From the NCBI GenBank assembly GCA_964450955.1, contig CAYVFI010000024.1, positions 1-64,000 of the forward strand: a stretch of DNA of 64,000 nt, in the 5' to 3' direction. A model generated the notes under the pieces. It saw only the letters and a list, made by a program, of their open reading frames with translations. It made no database searches and was not told the origin of the DNA. Within the stretch, counting starts at the first letter, position 1; the number at the start of each line of letters is the position of its first letter. A program made the position numbers and the translations under genes. The stretch is from CAYNWT01 sp964450955 (GTDB taxonomy: Bacteria > Planctomycetota > Planctomycetia > Planctomycetales > Planctomycetaceae). Below, in pieces: positions 38,418 through 46,171 of the stretch.

Positions 38418-39200
38418 ATGACCAAGACAGGCAGTTCGGGCCCAGGTCCGATTCAACGTTTGAAACGGTGGGCAAAACTTTGGCTGCGGCCCACGGTTAA
38501 CATCGCCGGAGTCGATCTTCCGGTGTCGAGTTCTTTCTCCACCACGATGCAGGACATCCTGTATGCGGGCGTGTATGAGAAGCCGGAGCTGACGCTGCTG
38601 GATGAGAAGCTTGAACGTGATGATGTTGTCGTAGAAGTTGGGGCAGGTCTGGGATTTCTGTCTGCGTTTTGTGCCAGGCGAATTGGTTCTGATCGCGTCT
38701 TTACGTACGAAGCCAATCCCGCGATGGAGACTCACATACGGCGCACGTATCAGTTGAACTCAGTCGAACCGCGACTGCGGATTGGGATGTTGGGGGCGAC
38801 ATCCGGGACACACGAGTTCTTTGTTGGTGAAGACTTTTGGAGTTCTTCGGCCAGTCACAACGCCGGATCGACCGTGGTTGAGGTGCCTGTGTTTGACACA
38901 CGTGCTGAGCTGGAACCGATTAAACCCACGTTCCTGGTGATGGACATCGAAGGTGGGGAGTACGAACTATTAAAGTGCATCGACTTTGGATCAATTCAAA
39001 AAGTCCTGGTCGAAGTTCACCCTCAGGTTCTGACGGAAGCTCAGTTGGAAGAGATCTACGGGGTGCTTGAAGCTGCAGGCTTTTCCGTCGTGTCCCGCGC
39101 CGGTCGCGATGGCGAGTCAATTTTCCTCGAACGTAAGCCCGAAGCCCAGCTTGCCAACGGCGACACGACGGATGGCAACGTTGTGCTGAGTTACAACTAA
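38418..39200 (+). CDS. FkbM-family methyltransferase
   Basis: SAM-dependent methyltransferase of the FkbM type, which O-methylates sugars, lipids or natural products. Residues ~70-90 hold the SAM motif I (VVVEVGAGLGFLSAF), followed by the acidic loop VFTYEANPAM and, near residue 175, the FkbM hallmark LVMDIEGGEYELLK. The ATG at 38418 gives 260 aa and avoids the terminator, which the longer frame from 38280 would include. No signal peptide. The neighbours give no substrate hint; its role may be in glycan or lipid decoration. Confidence 0.88.
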   Translation: MTKTGSSGPGPIQRLKRWAKLWLRPTVNIAGVDLPVSSSFSTTMQDILYAGVYEKPELTLLDEKLERDDVVVEVGAGLGFLSAFCARRIGSDRVFTYEANPAMETHIRRTYQLNSVEPRLRIGMLGATSGTHEFFVGEDFWSSSASHNAGSTVVEVPVFDTRAELEPIKPTFLVMDIEGGEYELLKCIDFGSIQKVLVEVHPQVLTEAQLEEIYGVLEAAGFSVVSRAGRDGESIFLERKPEAQLANGDTTDGNVVLSYN

Positions 39201-39736
39201 GATCAGCACAGAAGGTTTCGTTGGCTAACCGGGCCCAGGAAACCTGCATCAATATCCTGTTTGGATTTTCTCGTTTCCTAAACTCTGCTGAGTCCCACTG
39301 CGTCGAAGCTTGCCCGGTCCACTGTTCCTGACATTCTGTGATGTTGGAGATGGAAGGGGGGCACCGCTGTCAAAGGGGTGAAACGGGGTTCGGGGGTGTG
39401 CGCCGCTTGGATCTAATGGCTCCCTTGGAGTCTCTGGATTGAGCGGGCTGCAACGCGTTAATGGCGATTCCTGGGGGCGTCGGTGGCCCGGAACCCGTGG
39501 GGATTTTGCGTATAATTAACCGCTGTTGACCGACTTCGGGGAATGGATACAATCGGCCGACGTGAGAAGTTTGGCAATATGCTGGTGACTGCCCCGGAAA
39601 TGGATTTCAACGCTTTGAGCTGACTGACACTGGGCAACCCGCTGGCCAAGCCATGGATGAACTTTTTCGCTGAGCGAAGAAGGCGGTCAATCCCGCGAAG
39701 TGACTCGTGGGCAAACTCTAGAACGGATTGAGTCTC
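39201..39736. other. 536-bp intergenic region upstream of a response regulator
   Basis: No coding frame is convincing; the longest one on the minus strand continues across the response-regulator gene and is its shadow. A TATAAT at 39511-39516 could be a -10 box, but no -35 box sits at the right distance. Purine-rich stretches occur around 39350-39400. I see no RNA gene. Confidence 0.45.
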
Positions 39737-40312
39737 ATGAAGACAGTGTTCACTACTGGTGAAGCTGCGAAGATCTGCAAAGTCAGTCAACAGACGATCA
39801 TCCGATGTTTCGACTCGGGCCAGCTTAAAGGCTTCCGAGTCCCCGGATCTCGCTTTCGTCGCATTCCACGCGATGTTCTCTACAAGTTCATGAAAGAGAA
39901 CGGCATCCCAACGGACGCTCTTGAGAGCGGCAAGCGTAAAGCTTTGGTCGTGGATGATGACGAGGAATTGGTAGAGCTTATCCGGGATGAACTCGAAAAC
40001 GACGGCCGGTTCGAAGTTCGAACCGCCAACAACGGGTTCGACGCGGGCATGTTGGTCAAGGAATACCACCCTGACATTATCGTGCTGGACGTCATGCTTC
40101 CTGACATCAACGGTAAGGAAGTGTGCACCCGAGTTCGCGCCGATACGGCTCTTGATGACTGCAAGATCATCTGCATTAGCGGCATGGTTGAAGCGGACAA
40201 GATTGACGACCTCAAGGTTGCTGGTGCGAACGAATTCGTTCAGAAGCCATTCGAAGTGGACGCGTTGATGGTTCGCATGTGTGCCTTGCTGGATATTGAA
40301 AAGACTACGTAA
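39737..40312 (+). CDS. Response regulator: excisionase-type HTH plus receiver (191 aa)
   Basis: The N-terminus (about 8-58) is an excisionase/MerR-type winged helix (FTTGEAAKICKVSQQTIIRC, then RVPGSRFRRIPRDVLYKFM), the domain order being DNA-binding first, receiver second. The receiver (about 70-185) has acidic DDDEE, phospho-acceptor Asp 118 (IVLDVMLPDING), the Ser/Thr position in CISGMV and Lys in QKPFEVD. It is a typical planctomycete arrangement. ATG 39737 is used; the TTG at 39728 is less likely. The histidine kinase gene follows 105 bp downstream in the same direction and is the natural partner. Confidence 0.9.
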   Translation: MKTVFTTGEAAKICKVSQQTIIRCFDSGQLKGFRVPGSRFRRIPRDVLYKFMKENGIPTDALESGKRKALVVDDDEELVELIRDELENDGRFEVRTANNGFDAGMLVKEYHPDIIVLDVMLPDINGKEVCTRVRADTALDDCKIICISGMVEADKIDDLKVAGANEFVQKPFEVDALMVRMCALLDIEKTT

Positions 40313-40417
40313 CGTCCGGCGTTTGTTGTTGAGCACGAAGAGTGAGAGAACCGCGGTCCCGCCGCGCGATCTGGCTCTTCATCTCTTTCGCCCTTTTACT
40401 TTTCCACCGATTGCCCG

Positions 40418-41788
40418 ATGGACGAAATCTGGAGACTGCTTGCGCAGATACTCAGCGAACAGGAATCGTCCGTTGAGTGGGTGATGTGTCGCCTGTGTTC
40501 TTTATGGCAGGCGGCGCTGGGTGAATACGACGTCTGCGTTGTGTCCTGTCGGGACAAATTGCACGAGGGAAAGTTTCTCGTGTGCGGCGCTGGTGACGAC
40601 CCGGCGGCTTCGAATGTGCGGGAATTTACCAAGCTGGCCTCAACGGATTGGACTGAAACGGTTTCTAATCAGTTGGCGACTGGGTTCGAACAGTACGAAG
40701 TGCTGAAACTTCGCTGCAACGATCGCTTCGCGGTTGGTGGCGTCCTGGTCGGGATCAATTCGGCAATCGCCGACGACGATCTGGTCGAAACGCTTAAGCT
40801 GATCAGTGCGAACGCATTACGCGAAGCTCAGGGCGGTAAGGATACGGAAACAGCGGAAGGTTTGGCCGATCGCGCAACGTCCGCCGCCAGGACAACAGCC
40901 GCGGGTGTCGTGGGAGCGGTCTCCGGCCGAGCCTCAGCGGATCGCAAGGCGAAGAAGGAGAAAGCCAGGCACCGCAACGAGCGTGACCTGGATCGGGATC
41001 GCGACTTAGATGACCGCGACCGCGACCGCGATTTGACTCGCGAGTCGATGCGGGGAGACCGTAAATCATCGCGCGATCCGGCTGATTGGCAGTCGGTGGC
41101 TCTGGATCCGGATCGCCTGGAATCGTTGGCAGAGTTCGCAGCTGGCGCGGGGCATGAGATCAATAACCCACTGGGAACGATTGTCGGTCGTGTTCAACTA
41201 TTGTTGCGCGAAGAGACAGACATTGACCGGCGACAGTCGTTATCCACGATTGGCGGACAGGCATACCGAATTCGTGACATGATTGGCGATGTCATGCTAT
41301 TCGCGCGACCGCCGCGGCCAGACCCTGAGTGGGTGCCGATGGCCGACATTGTCGAAGAAGTGCTGAACGGGTTTGAGGAAGAACTTGCGGCAGGTGAGTT
41401 CGATGTGGATGTGGAGTTTGTCAGGTCCGCTCGTGTGTACGCCGATCCTGTGCAGGTTAGGGTGGCTTTTGGCGCGTTGATTCGCAACTCCATTGAAGCG
41501 GCGGTCGAACGGGGGAGCCGAGAAATTCAGGTTCGAGCCGAAGAGGTTGCGGTCGGACGGAGCAAAGGTCTTGAGATCACGGTTGCCGATAATGGCAACG
41601 GTATGAACGAAGAACAGCGGCGACACCTGTTCGATCCGTTCTATTCGGGTCGGCAGGCGGGACGCGGTCTTGGGTTCGGACTTTCAAAGACGTGGCGTAT
41701 CGTTTCAAATCACGGTGGAACTGTTGATGTGACAACCGAACGCGGCTGGACAACGTTCAAGCTGATGTTCCCCGATTCACCCGATTGA
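40418..41788 (+). CDS. Soluble histidine kinase with Asp/Arg-rich linker (456 aa)
   Basis: No signal or membrane segment. Residues ~1-140 look like a GAF-like sensor. A highly unusual linker at about 184-213 is built almost only of Arg, Asp, Glu and Leu (alternating RD/DR). The kinase core has the H-box FAAGAGHEINNPLGTIVGR (His 246), N-box ALIRNSIEAA, G1 VADNGNGMNE, F-box FDPFYSGR and G2 RGLGFGLSKT. It should phosphorylate the response regulator encoded just upstream. The gene ends 14 bp before the NhaC-type antiporter, so cotranscription is likely. Confidence 0.9.
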   Translation: MDEIWRLLAQILSEQESSVEWVMCRLCSLWQAALGEYDVCVVSCRDKLHEGKFLVCGAGDDPAASNVREFTKLASTDWTETVSNQLATGFEQYEVLKLRCNDRFAVGGVLVGINSAIADDDLVETLKLISANALREAQGGKDTETAEGLADRATSAARTTAAGVVGAVSGRASADRKAKKEKARHRNERDLDRDRDLDDRDRDRDLTRESMRGDRKSSRDPADWQSVALDPDRLESLAEFAAGAGHEINNPLGTIVGRVQLLLREETDIDRRQSLSTIGGQAYRIRDMIGDVMLFARPPRPDPEWVPMADIVEEVLNGFEEELAAGEFDVDVEFVRSARVYADPVQVRVAFGALIRNSIEAAVERGSREIQVRAEEVAVGRSKGLEITVADNGNGMNEEQRRHLFDPFYSGRQAGRGLGFGLSKTWRIVSNHGGTVDVTTERGWTTFKLMFPDSPD

Positions 41789-41802
41789 TACTGAGACGAA
41801 GC

Positions 41803-43740
41803 ATGCGAGTGGCTGGTAAGACGAACCGAACACCAGGCCGTTTGCTGCTTCTGGGACTTGTGTTGATAGTGCTGCAGTGCGTTCCGGCCAAAGCCGTCGA
41901 AGGTGCTGAGGACAAAGAACCGCCGCGTTTGCGAGTGCAGGTTCCGACAATCATTCTCAGGAATGTTCCCGTCAAAGAGGTCAGTATCGAGATCCTGGAC
42001 GAAGCCGGGAAGGACGTAGACACAAGCTTCAATGGGACCGTGTCGGTGAAAGGTCTCCGGATTGTGGAAGCCGGCGATGAGACTCGCCCCACCACGCTGA
42101 TTGCAGCTGGGGGAGTGATTTCCGAGGCGACGGATCTGGCCAAAGGTCGCCGAGTTTACCTGGAGGACAACTTCCAGGTTACGCTGGGTGAAGAGAACTC
42201 AACCGGGTACGCGCAATTCACGTCCGGCTTTTGGAGTCTCCTGCCACCACTGGTTGCCATTGGCCTGGCGATTTGGCTGAAGGATGTTTACATCGCGTTA
42301 TTTGCGGCCGTCTATTCCGGCTGTCTGGTTCTGGCCGGTTGGAACCCGGCGCTGGCGTTCACGAACATGCTGAGCACTGAGAAGCTTGGGATTTCGAAGG
42401 TTTTGTCCGATGGTTGGAACCTGCAGGTCGTCGTTTTTACGTTGTTCCTGGGGGCCATGGTCAGGATTATGTCTGACAGCGGTGGCACCAACGCGGTTGT
42501 TGCGAAACTGTCTCGGCTAACCAGCACACGAGAACGCGGGCAACTGCTGACATGGTTTATGGGCCTGTTGATTTTCTTTGACGACTACGCAAACACAATG
42601 CTTGTCGGCAACGCGATGCGTCCGGTCACTGATCGACTAAAAGTCTCTCGCGAGAAGCTTGCCTTCCTGATTGACTCGACCGCGGCCCCGATTGCCGGGC
42701 TCGCAATTGTCTCCACGTGGGTTGGGGTGGAATTGGGGGCGATCCGCGAAGGGCTTGCAGAGCTTGATGTCGCGAAGGAACTGACACAGCAGGTCTTCCT
42801 TTCGTCTATCCCGTACCGGTTCTACCCGATCTTCCTGATTGGATTTGTGATGATGATTGCCGCAACGGGGCGCGACTACGGTCCGATGCTGAAGGCTGAG
42901 CGAGATTGCCTTGAGGGCAAATCCAGGTCGTCGGACGACAAGGCAGAGAACGCAAAGCAAACGTCTATGTGGTACGCCATCACTCCGGTCGCGGTGTTGA
43001 TTGGCTGGATCGCCGTCGGTTTCGCTTTGTATTACGGGGACGACTTTGATTCGGTTCCACTGCTGCTTCAGGCGTCGTGCTTTGCTGCGTTGACTGCCGC
43101 AGTGCTTGCCGTTGCCGGTCGCGCGATGAGTCTGCGGGATGCGGCTGAATCGTGGATGAAGGGGATGACTGAAATGTTCCCCGCGCTGGTGGTGTTGGTG
43201 CTTGCGTGGTCCGTTTCGTCGCTCTGTCGGACGGACGGTGTGAACACAGCCGGATACATTATTGAACAGGTCGGCGACAGTGTGTCGCTGGAACTGATGC
43301 CCACAGTTGCGTTTGTTGTCTCGGGAGCAATTGCGTTTGCGGTTGGTAGTTCGTACGCAACCATGGGGCTGCTAATCCCGCTGTTTATCTCGTTGGTCGG
43401 TTCACTGCTGGCTGCGCAGGGGGCAGACAATATGGCCGAAGCGGTGATAACCAGCCTGATGCTTTCGACGGTCGGAGCAATCCTGGCGGGTTCCATTTTT
43501 GGTGATCATTGTTCGCCGATCTCGGACACGACGGTTCTCTCATCAGCCGGAGCTGAGTGTAATCATCTGCGGCACGTGGCAACGCAAATGCCATACGCAT
43601 TGACAGTCGGAACGATTGCGGTTGTGTGTGGATACCTGCCGGTTGGCTACGGTATGAACCCGTGGCTCATGTTGCTGTCGGGCTTTGCCGCCTGCTTCGT
43701 TGTGGTTCGTTTTGTCGGTCGCCGCGCGGCGGTAGACTGA
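41803..43740 (+). CDS. NhaC-type Na+/H+ antiporter with extracytoplasmic N-domain (645 aa)
   Basis: A signal-like segment (about 10-30) precedes ~110 polar, beta-rich residues that should lie outside the cytoplasmic membrane, then about eleven membrane helices from GFWSLLPPLVAIGLAIW onward. The transport core has the paired-repeat features of NhaC/ion-transporter proteins: FLGAMVRIMSDSGGTNAV, FFDDYANTMLVG, DSTAAPIAGLAIVSTW, and SIFGDHCSPISDTT near the end. These suggest sodium/proton or related exchange. It is 14 bp after the kinase gene and 49 bp before a DapA-family gene. The ATG at 41803 is used; the frame opens slightly upstream with TTG. Confidence 0.9.
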   Translation: MRVAGKTNRTPGRLLLLGLVLIVLQCVPAKAVEGAEDKEPPRLRVQVPTIILRNVPVKEVSIEILDEAGKDVDTSFNGTVSVKGLRIVEAGDETRPTTLIAAGGVISEATDLAKGRRVYLEDNFQVTLGEENSTGYAQFTSGFWSLLPPLVAIGLAIWLKDVYIALFAAVYSGCLVLAGWNPALAFTNMLSTEKLGISKVLSDGWNLQVVVFTLFLGAMVRIMSDSGGTNAVVAKLSRLTSTRERGQLLTWFMGLLIFFDDYANTMLVGNAMRPVTDRLKVSREKLAFLIDSTAAPIAGLAIVSTWVGVELGAIREGLAELDVAKELTQQVFLSSIPYRFYPIFLIGFVMMIAATGRDYGPMLKAERDCLEGKSRSSDDKAENAKQTSMWYAITPVAVLIGWIAVGFALYYGDDFDSVPLLLQASCFAALTAAVLAVAGRAMSLRDAAESWMKGMTEMFPALVVLVLAWSVSSLCRTDGVNTAGYIIEQVGDSVSLELMPTVAFVVSGAIAFAVGSSYATMGLLIPLFISLVGSLLAAQGADNMAEAVITSLMLSTVGAILAGSIFGDHCSPISDTTVLSSAGAECNHLRHVATQMPYALTVGTIAVVCGYLPVGYGMNPWLMLLSGFAACFVVVRFVGRRAAVD

Positions 43741-43789
43741 CGGTTAAGTCACGCTTTCTCATTCGACCCGCTTCATAGTTTCCGATCAC

Positions 43790-44809
43790 ATGCAACGTCT
43801 CCAGGGTATTTTCACTCCGAACCTCGTCCCGTACGACGCCAACGGAAACATTAATGAGCCCGAGCTGCGGCGGTATGTCGATTGGCTTATCGAACGCGGC
43901 GTGCATGGTTTGTATCCGAACGGTTCGACCGGTGAGTTTACCAGGTTTACGGTCGAGGAACGCCGCCGGATTGTTGAGATTATCGCTGATCAAACGCGCG
44001 GGCGTGTTCCGATTCTGGCTGGTGCTGCAGAAGCAAACGTCAAAGAGACTCTGCGTGCGTGTGAACATTACGCCGGCCTTGGCGTTCGTGCCGTCGCGAT
44101 TGTCGCGCCGTTCTATTACAAGCTGAGTCCAGCTTCGGTTTACGCTTACTTCAAAGAGATCGGCGACAACACGCCCGTTGATGTGACCCTGTACAACATT
44201 CCGATGTTTGCCAGCCCGATTGATGTTCCAACGGTCCAGCGGTTGTCGGAAGAGTGCCCGAGGATTGTGGCGATCAAAGATTCGTCCGGCGATCTGCCGC
44301 ACATGATTCGCATGATTCAGGCGGTTCGCCCAAACCGGCCGGACTTCAGTTTCCTGACCGGCTGGGACGCGGCTCTGTTGCCAATGATTGTCATCGGAGC
44401 CGACGGTGGAACGCACGCGAGTTCTGGCGTGGTTCCGGAAATCACGCGGCGACTTTTTGAACTCAGCATGGCCGGGCAGATTGAAGAAGCGCGGACGGTT
44501 CAATACGACTTGCTGCGTCTGTTTGACACAATGATTTACTCGGCCGAATTCCCCGATGGGTTCCGTGCAGCCGTTGAACTGCGTGGTTTCCAAATGGGTC
44601 GCGGACGTCAGCCGCTGTCGTCAGAACAACGAACCGACCTGGCCGCGCTAAGCAACGAGTTGCAGTGCATGCTGTCACAACACGGCTTCGCGGACCAGCC
44701 GGTCAGCGGCTGTCCGATTTCTCAGGATCACAGCAGCGTCGACCCCATCGAAGTCGGCCAGATTGCGCAGAAGGTTATCGCCGAACTTCGTAAACGCGGT
44801 TTGATGTAA
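43790..44809 (+). CDS. Dihydrodipicolinate synthase / N-acetylneuraminate lyase family protein
   Basis: Class I aldolase of the DapA/NanA superfamily, (beta/alpha)8 barrel. The Schiff-base Lys 163 is in VAIKDSSGD and the catalytic Tyr 135 in TLYNIP; the pyruvate-binding loop is PNGSTGEF. The 339-aa length exceeds the ~290 usual for DapA: a C-terminal extension of about 45 residues includes a Cys in SGCPIS. The real substrate (keto-deoxy sugar acid, dihydrodipicolinate or other 2-oxo acid aldol) is not determined. It follows the antiporter by 49 bp, same strand, and is convergent with a second family member. Confidence 0.87.
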   Translation: MQRLQGIFTPNLVPYDANGNINEPELRRYVDWLIERGVHGLYPNGSTGEFTRFTVEERRRIVEIIADQTRGRVPILAGAAEANVKETLRACEHYAGLGVRAVAIVAPFYYKLSPASVYAYFKEIGDNTPVDVTLYNIPMFASPIDVPTVQRLSEECPRIVAIKDSSGDLPHMIRMIQAVRPNRPDFSFLTGWDAALLPMIVIGADGGTHASSGVVPEITRRLFELSMAGQIEEARTVQYDLLRLFDTMIYSAEFPDGFRAAVELRGFQMGRGRQPLSSEQRTDLAALSNELQCMLSQHGFADQPVSGCPISQDHSSVDPIEVGQIAQKVIAELRKRGLM

Positions 44810-44952
44810 GCGTACCGGGCGGCCGTCTTCTCAAGCGGATGAAATGATTATTGAGGCCCTGGTGAACTGGTAGACGGGCTGAGTCATCTCAAGAGAGAAC
44901 GTTTACGCTTACGGAATCGGATCAACAATTTTGCGGGGTTTGTCTGTCTGGT

Positions 44953-45897
44953 TTAGCCGTCTGACTTGCCGGGCCACTTGTCCCACCATGCATCGAATTG
45001 CTTCAGCTGGGCTTCGACGAATCCCTTCTGACTTGCGCTAAGCTTGTCGGATTCGTTGAACTGCAGTTCGTACGCCGCGTGGCCGCGGAGGACCATCAGG
45101 TGTTTGTAGTACAGCACCAGGTCCGGGCCTTCGTCGTATGTCGACAAGACGATAAGGGCTGCCTCCAGTTCGCGTGCGTAAGTATTGGCAACGGGATCAC
45201 CCACGGCTGCGCGTTGTGAGAGTTCAACCAGGCGGAGAACCTCTTTCGGTAGCGCGTTGCCAATACCGGTGATCGCCCCGACGGCTCCGCAGTTAAGGAA
45301 GCCATGGACAACCTGCGTATCGACGCCCACCATCAACGCCAGGTCATCGCAGCCGGATGTAATGTGTTCTGCCGCGTAGCTAAGCGATGCGGCTCCACCG
45401 AACTCTTTGAAGCCGACCAGGCTTGGGAATTCGTTTCGCAGGTCGAAGAATAGATCGGCCTTTGTTTGGAACCCGTAGTACGGGCTGTTGTAAATGACGG
45501 CCGGAATGTCCGGTGCCGTGGCCAGGATGCCAGCGAAGTGGTGTCGCTGCGCGATGGCCGACGTGCCCCGCGAGAGCACACGCGGGATGACCATGAGCCC
45601 CTTCGCGCCTACTTCTTGTGCGTGTGCTGCATGAGCGGCCGCAATTTTTGGGTTTTGTGCACCGGTTCCAACAACCACCGGAACGCCAGCTTCTGTCAAA
45701 GCGGTGACGCCCGCCATACGCTGTTCGTCCGTTAGTAGCGGCCAATCGCCCATCGAACCGCAGTAGACAACCGCGTTCATTCCGGTCGACATCAGGTCTT
45801 TGCCGGTGGCGACGAGGCCCGGGATGTTTGGTGAACGGTCCGCGTTGCAAGGGGTCATTAACGCCGGGATACAGCCGCTGAAAACGGAATTGTCCAT
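44953..45897 (-). CDS. Second DapA/NanA-family lyase (314 aa)
   Basis: Starts MDNSVFSGCIPALMTPCNAD (ATG 45897; the frame extends to 45954 without support). The pyruvate-binding loop is YCGSMGDWP, the catalytic Tyr is in IYNSPYYG and the Schiff-base Lys in VGFKEFGG. The unusual CGSMGDW loop and short C-terminus separate it from the gene at 43790, so it probably acts on a different 2-oxo acid adduct. It is divergent from the GGDEF-EAL gene with a 274-bp gap. Cytoplasmic, no signal. Confidence 0.88.
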   Translation of the reverse strand: MDNSVFSGCIPALMTPCNADRSPNIPGLVATGKDLMSTGMNAVVYCGSMGDWPLLTDEQRMAGVTALTEAGVPVVVGTGAQNPKIAAAHAAHAQEVGAKGLMVIPRVLSRGTSAIAQRHHFAGILATAPDIPAVIYNSPYYGFQTKADLFFDLRNEFPSLVGFKEFGGAASLSYAAEHITSGCDDLALMVGVDTQVVHGFLNCGAVGAITGIGNALPKEVLRLVELSQRAAVGDPVANTYARELEAALIVLSTYDEGPDLVLYYKHLMVLRGHAAYELQFNESDKLSASQKGFVEAQLKQFDAWWDKWPGKSDG

Positions 45898-46171
45898 TGT
45901 GTTCGTCTTTTGTTGGAGGTCGCCAGTTGCCCGACGCAATCGTGTGATCGACACATGTTAACGGTGTCTCCGCCGAATAAAACCGGTTCGTCACGAATCG
46001 ATCTGTTGAAGTGTGGTCGGTCTCCGGGGGGCTGGAAATCCGCGTAACTACTTCAATCGGCACACTTTGCCAGCCACCTTCGGGCTGGCCGCTGCCTGGA
46101 TTCTGTTCGCGACCGTCTCTCCGAACGCCTGACCTACGCTATTGTGCTTCCATAGTTCGAAGGCCACCTTC

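Noticed and set aside
39458..40336. 292-codon minus-strand open frame
   Set aside because: Antisense to the response-regulator gene, which has full domain motifs; product not recognisable.
43667..44593. 308-codon minus-strand open frame
   Set aside because: Antisense to the DapA-family gene at 43790-44809, which has catalytic Lys and Tyr.
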